DNA of 64,000 nucleotides from Deltaproteobacteria bacterium (lineage in GTDB: Bacteria > Myxococcota_A > UBA9160 > UBA4427): assembly GCA_016713665.1 (NCBI GenBank), contig JADJOR010000011.1:310001-374000 (forward strand). Direction: 5' to 3'. This document shows, piece by piece, positions 61,869 to 64,000 of this stretch (positions are counted from its first letter, which is position 1; the number at the start of each line of letters is the position of its first letter). The notes beneath the pieces were generated by a model. It was not told where the DNA came from and made no database searches. It saw only the letters and a program-made list of their open reading frames with translations. Both the position numbers and the translations under genes were made by a program.

Positions 61869-61975
61869 GTCGATCCTCCTGCCGGGCGGACCGCGCCGGG
61901 ATTCCTTCGTTCACCACACTCGGCGGATCGTCTTTCATTCTCCGTCCGAAGTCCGGTTTCGAACCTCCGACTTCT

Positions 61976-62041
61976 GACGACCGACTTCCGACGACCGACT
62001 TCCTACGACCGATCTCCTACGACCGATTTCCTACGCACGAT
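61976..62041. repeat. 14-bp tandem repeat upstream of the RND operon
   Basis: Four full copies plus a partial copy in perfect 14-bp phase: GACGACCGACTTCC at 61976 and 61990, TACGACCGATCTCC at 62004, TACGACCGATTTCC at 62018 and TACGCACGAT at 62032. A further partial (CTCCGACTTCT) precedes them at 61965. They lie 108-173 bp upstream of the RND permease start, in the 218-bp gap before the Rieske gene's stop. Position and direct spacing suggest binding sites for a regulator, or a simple slippage repeat. Confidence 0.75.
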
Positions 62042-62086
62042 CCGTGCCGAAACAAAGCCCGGGCGAGCGAGCCCCCGCGAGCCCGC

Positions 62087-63313
62087 TCAATCCGACGCCC
62101 TCCCCGTCCGCCGCGCGAGCTCCGCATGCATCCGTCGAAGCAGCGTCTCGCTCCTGCCGAGTACGAGGCGGAAGCCGGGCGGGGCATGCACGAGGCTCTG
62201 CCAGGCCTCGCGCGCGATCCAGTAGTCCTCGTCGCCGACGATCGCGAGCACGGTGCGGTGCATCGCCGCGACCTGCTCCGCCGGTGCCGCGTCGGCCCCC
62301 GGCCGGCGATAGGTCGTGGCGAGCGTGATCGCCTCGCCGACGGACTCGCCGGGAAAGAGCTGAAACATCGAGACGACCGGCGTCGCGCCGTCGAGGGCGT
62401 GGGTGAACGCGAAGGTCGTGTTCGGAAACAGCGCGTGCACCGCCTGGTAGTGCATCTCCGGCCACTCGGATTCCGGTCGTTCGAGCAGCGCCTGATAGTC
62501 GAGGCCGGCGCCGCTGTAGCGATGGTGGAGCCCGTAGTGGTCGAAGATCGCGACCTGCGGATACAGGTTGCGCGAGAGCGAATCGCGATGGAGAACCGCG
62601 ACGTGGTAGACCTCGCAGAAGGTGTCGAGGGCGAGCTTCCAGTTCGAGGCGACCGGCAGCACGTCCTGCGCGACGCGCTCGAGGCGGCCGAGCTCGAGGG
62701 CCGCGAAGAGCGGCGCTGCGGGGCCGAGGAAATCGACGACGTCGATCTCCGCCTCGACGCCGGGGCCGACCGGCCGGGCGCGCACGAAGATCATCCCGCC
62801 CCACTCCCCCGCCGGCACCCGCACGAGCCCATGCCCCTCGCGGGCCAGCCCCTCGAAGGCCCGGGCGAAGGGCATGCCCTGGAGCCGCCCCTCGAGATCG
62901 AAGCTCCAGGCATGGAACGGACAGACGAGGCGGCGCGCAGGCTCGCAGTCGTGGACCAGGCGCGAGCCGCGGTGGGGACAGAGATTGAGAAAGGCGCGGA
63001 CCTCTCCGGCCTCGCTGCGGACGACGAGGATCGGCGGCCCCGCCGCGTCGAAGAGGATCCGGTCGCCCGGGCGCGCGAGCTCGCCGGAGAAGCCGACGAG
63101 CAGCGGGACGTCGCGGAAGACGTGCTCGCGCTCGGCCTCGAGCCGGGCGGGGTCGGTGAAGGCACGGGCCTCGATCTCGCTCGGCTCGGGGTCGAGATCG
63201 CAGAGCGTGCCCGCGCGGATGTGCTCGACCAGCCGGCGCTGCATCGAGCGCCATTCCGCGGCGAGGTCCAGGGGCGGGGGCCCGACGGCCGAGGGCTCGC
63301 GCGAATGCGTCAT
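62087..63313 (-). CDS. Rieske non-heme iron oxygenase, large (alpha) subunit type
   Basis: 408 residues. The Rieske [2Fe-2S] site is seen as CPHRGSRLVHDCEPARRLVC followed by PFHAW near residues 95-120. The mononuclear iron site is in ALDTFCEVYHVAVLH near 205 (H-x4-H), and the C-terminal domain is SRPBCC-like. No separate beta subunit, ferredoxin or reductase is adjacent, so a homo-oligomeric three-component enzyme is likely. It would hydroxylate a ring or demethylate a substrate using O2. ATG 63313 with GGGGAGG upstream is preferred over the longer frame to 63352. It follows the partial LLM gene by 35 bp. Confidence 0.88.
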   Translation of the reverse strand: MTHSREPSAVGPPPLDLAAEWRSMQRRLVEHIRAGTLCDLDPEPSEIEARAFTDPARLEAEREHVFRDVPLLVGFSGELARPGDRILFDAAGPPILVVRSEAGEVRAFLNLCPHRGSRLVHDCEPARRLVCPFHAWSFDLEGRLQGMPFARAFEGLAREGHGLVRVPAGEWGGMIFVRARPVGPGVEAEIDVVDFLGPAAPLFAALELGRLERVAQDVLPVASNWKLALDTFCEVYHVAVLHRDSLSRNLYPQVAIFDHYGLHHRYSGAGLDYQALLERPESEWPEMHYQAVHALFPNTTFAFTHALDGATPVVSMFQLFPGESVGEAITLATTYRRPGADAAPAEQVAAMHRTVLAIVGDEDYWIAREAWQSLVHAPPGFRLVLGRSETLLRRMHAELARRTGRASD

Positions 63314-63348
63314 GGACGGACGATCCTCCCCACGACAGCCGCTCGCCG

Positions 63349-64000
63349 TCATCCGCGGATGAAGCGTTCAGCGAAGGCGCCGATGCGGTCGATCTTCGCG
63401 CCGAGCGAGGCGCTGCTGCGATCGCCGTAGGGCCAGGCCGAGCCCATCGTCGCCGTGACGCCGCGCTTCGCGAGGCCTTCGTAGAGCGCCTCCGAGGGCT
63501 CGGCGTTCGGGATCACGAAGACCTCGAAATCGGCCTTCGCCTCGCCGGTCGCGTCGCGATGGCGCGCGAGCCTTCGCTGCAGGTCCTCGAGCAGCGCGTG
63601 GATCTCCGGCAGGTCGTAGTTCATGCCGAGCCAGCCTTCGTGGCGGACGGCGCGGGCGAGCGCCGCGGGGCTCTTGCCGCCGACCCAGATCGGGACCGGC
63701 GCGAGCGGCCGCGGCGAGATGCCCGAGGCGGCGAAGTCGAAGAACTTCCCGTGGTATTCGAAGGCGTCGTCGCTCCAGAAGCCGCGCAGGATCTCGAGCA
63801 TCTCGTCCATCCGCCGGCCGCGATCGCGGATGGGATGGCCGAGCATCGCGATCTCCTCTTCGAGCCAGCCGGCGCCGACGCCGAAGCGGAAGCGGCTCTG
63901 CGAGAGCCGGTCGAGGGTCGCGACCTGGCTCGCGACCGAGAAGGGCTCGCGCGCGGGCAGCACGTAGACGTAGGTCATGGCGAGGAAGCGCGTCGTCGAA
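63349..64000 (-). CDS. LLM class F420-dependent-like oxidoreductase, 5' end beyond the window
   Basis: At least 217 residues visible; the frame stays open to base 64000 and continues upstream. An internal ATG at 63978 exists, but the residues before it, TTRFLAMTYVYVLPAREPF, match the interior of LLM proteins, so the true start lies outside. Other landmarks are ATLDRLSQSRFRFGVGAGW, RRMDEMLEILRGFWSDDAFE and PIWVGGKSPAALARAVRHEG, in the style of the TIGR03619-like F420-dependent group. It is upstream of the Rieske oxygenase gene in the same direction and may share its substrate. Confidence 0.85.
   Translation of the reverse strand, partial: STTRFLAMTYVYVLPAREPFSVASQVATLDRLSQSRFRFGVGAGWLEEEIAMLGHPIRDRGRRMDEMLEILRGFWSDDAFEYHGKFFDFAASGISPRPLAPVPIWVGGKSPAALARAVRHEGWLGMNYDLPEIHALLEDLQRRLARHRDATGEAKADFEVFVIPNAEPSEALYEGLAKRGVTATMGSAWPYGDRSSASLGAKIDRIGAFAERFIRG

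Noticed and set aside
58393..61938. 1181-residue arginine-rich frame overlapping the RND permease
   Set aside because: It is on the same strand in another frame with no hydrophobic segments or domains; the 58389-61868 frame has all RND motifs.
61965..62045. CRISPR-like array in the tandem repeats
   Set aside because: Repeats are contiguous 14-mers with no unique spacers and no cas genes nearby.

Overview
This is a very GC-rich bacterial chromosome segment with dense, mostly short-spaced genes, frequent 1-11 nt gene overlaps and GTG/TTG starts. The mix of families points to an uncultured, aerobic, lipid- and terpenoid-degrading deltaproteobacterial-type lineage (Myxococcota / Binatota / Desulfobacterota-like). 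It includes class B flavin monooxygenases, luciferase-like monooxygenases, several D-aminoacylase-type amidohydrolases, MaoC, acetoacetate decarboxylase-like and Rieske proteins, PEP-CTERM proteins, DUF6502/DUF5666, and a decaheme cytochrome/porin pair. That placement is inference from gene content; there is no rRNA or tRNA in the window. Nothing in the window looks like a plasmid, prophage, CRISPR array or insertion sequence.

Layout. 0-5.3 kb: start of a secreted protein, MaoC-like hydratase, MDR oxidoreductase, CMD protein, acyl-CoA ligase and a small coiled-coil lipoprotein. 5.3-9.7 kb (minus strand): TerC, an NAPE-PLD-like metallo-hydrolase, a DedA-rhodanese fusion, a TIM-barrel isomerase-like protein and Gfa. 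9.8-12.3 kb: the coupled DUF6502/DUF5666 pair. 12.7-20.6 kb: two D-aminoacylase paralogues, an acetoacetate decarboxylase-like gene, a TetR regulator, an amidohydrolase-2 gene and a histidine kinase. 20.6-30.5 kb: glutamine amidotransferase, cytochrome c, EmrAB-type efflux, peroxiredoxin, two ABC-F ATPases and OsmC. 30.5-38.1 kb: zinc-ribbon protein, DEAD-box helicase, PEP-CTERM protein, BlaI/M56 pair and TonB receptor. 38.2-43.8 kb: a catabolic run of LLM x2, cupin, Baeyer-Villiger monooxygenase and SDR. 43.9-48.1 kb: PEP-CTERM protein, decaheme cytochrome and MtrB-like porin. 48.3-56.8 kb: two more flavin monooxygenases, ABM protein, alkyl sulfatase, a third D-aminoacylase and a sulfotransferase. 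56.8-64 kb: RND efflux pair, Rieske oxygenase and a partial LLM.

The strongest unexpected signal is at 7129-8136. A DedA-rhodanese gene is interrupted by one in-frame TGA exactly at the second cysteine position of the expected Cys-x-Cys rhodanese loop. A perfect 7-bp hairpin with a G-containing 5-nt loop follows at selenoprotein spacing. The reading frame then completes a canonical rhodanese C-terminus and ends in a TGATG overlap with the next gene. This is best read as a selenocysteine-containing DedA-rhodanese.

Other notable items are a PEP-CTERM gene overlapping a decaheme cytochrome/MtrB-type electron conduit, an RND adaptor fused to a c-heme DUF3365 domain, a 428-bp four-unit palindromic element at 26.1-26.6 kb, and 14-bp tandem repeats upstream of the RND operon. 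Three genes (M56 peptidase, TonB receptor, third D-aminoacylase) carry single-base frameshifts at short G/C runs. These may be sequencing errors.
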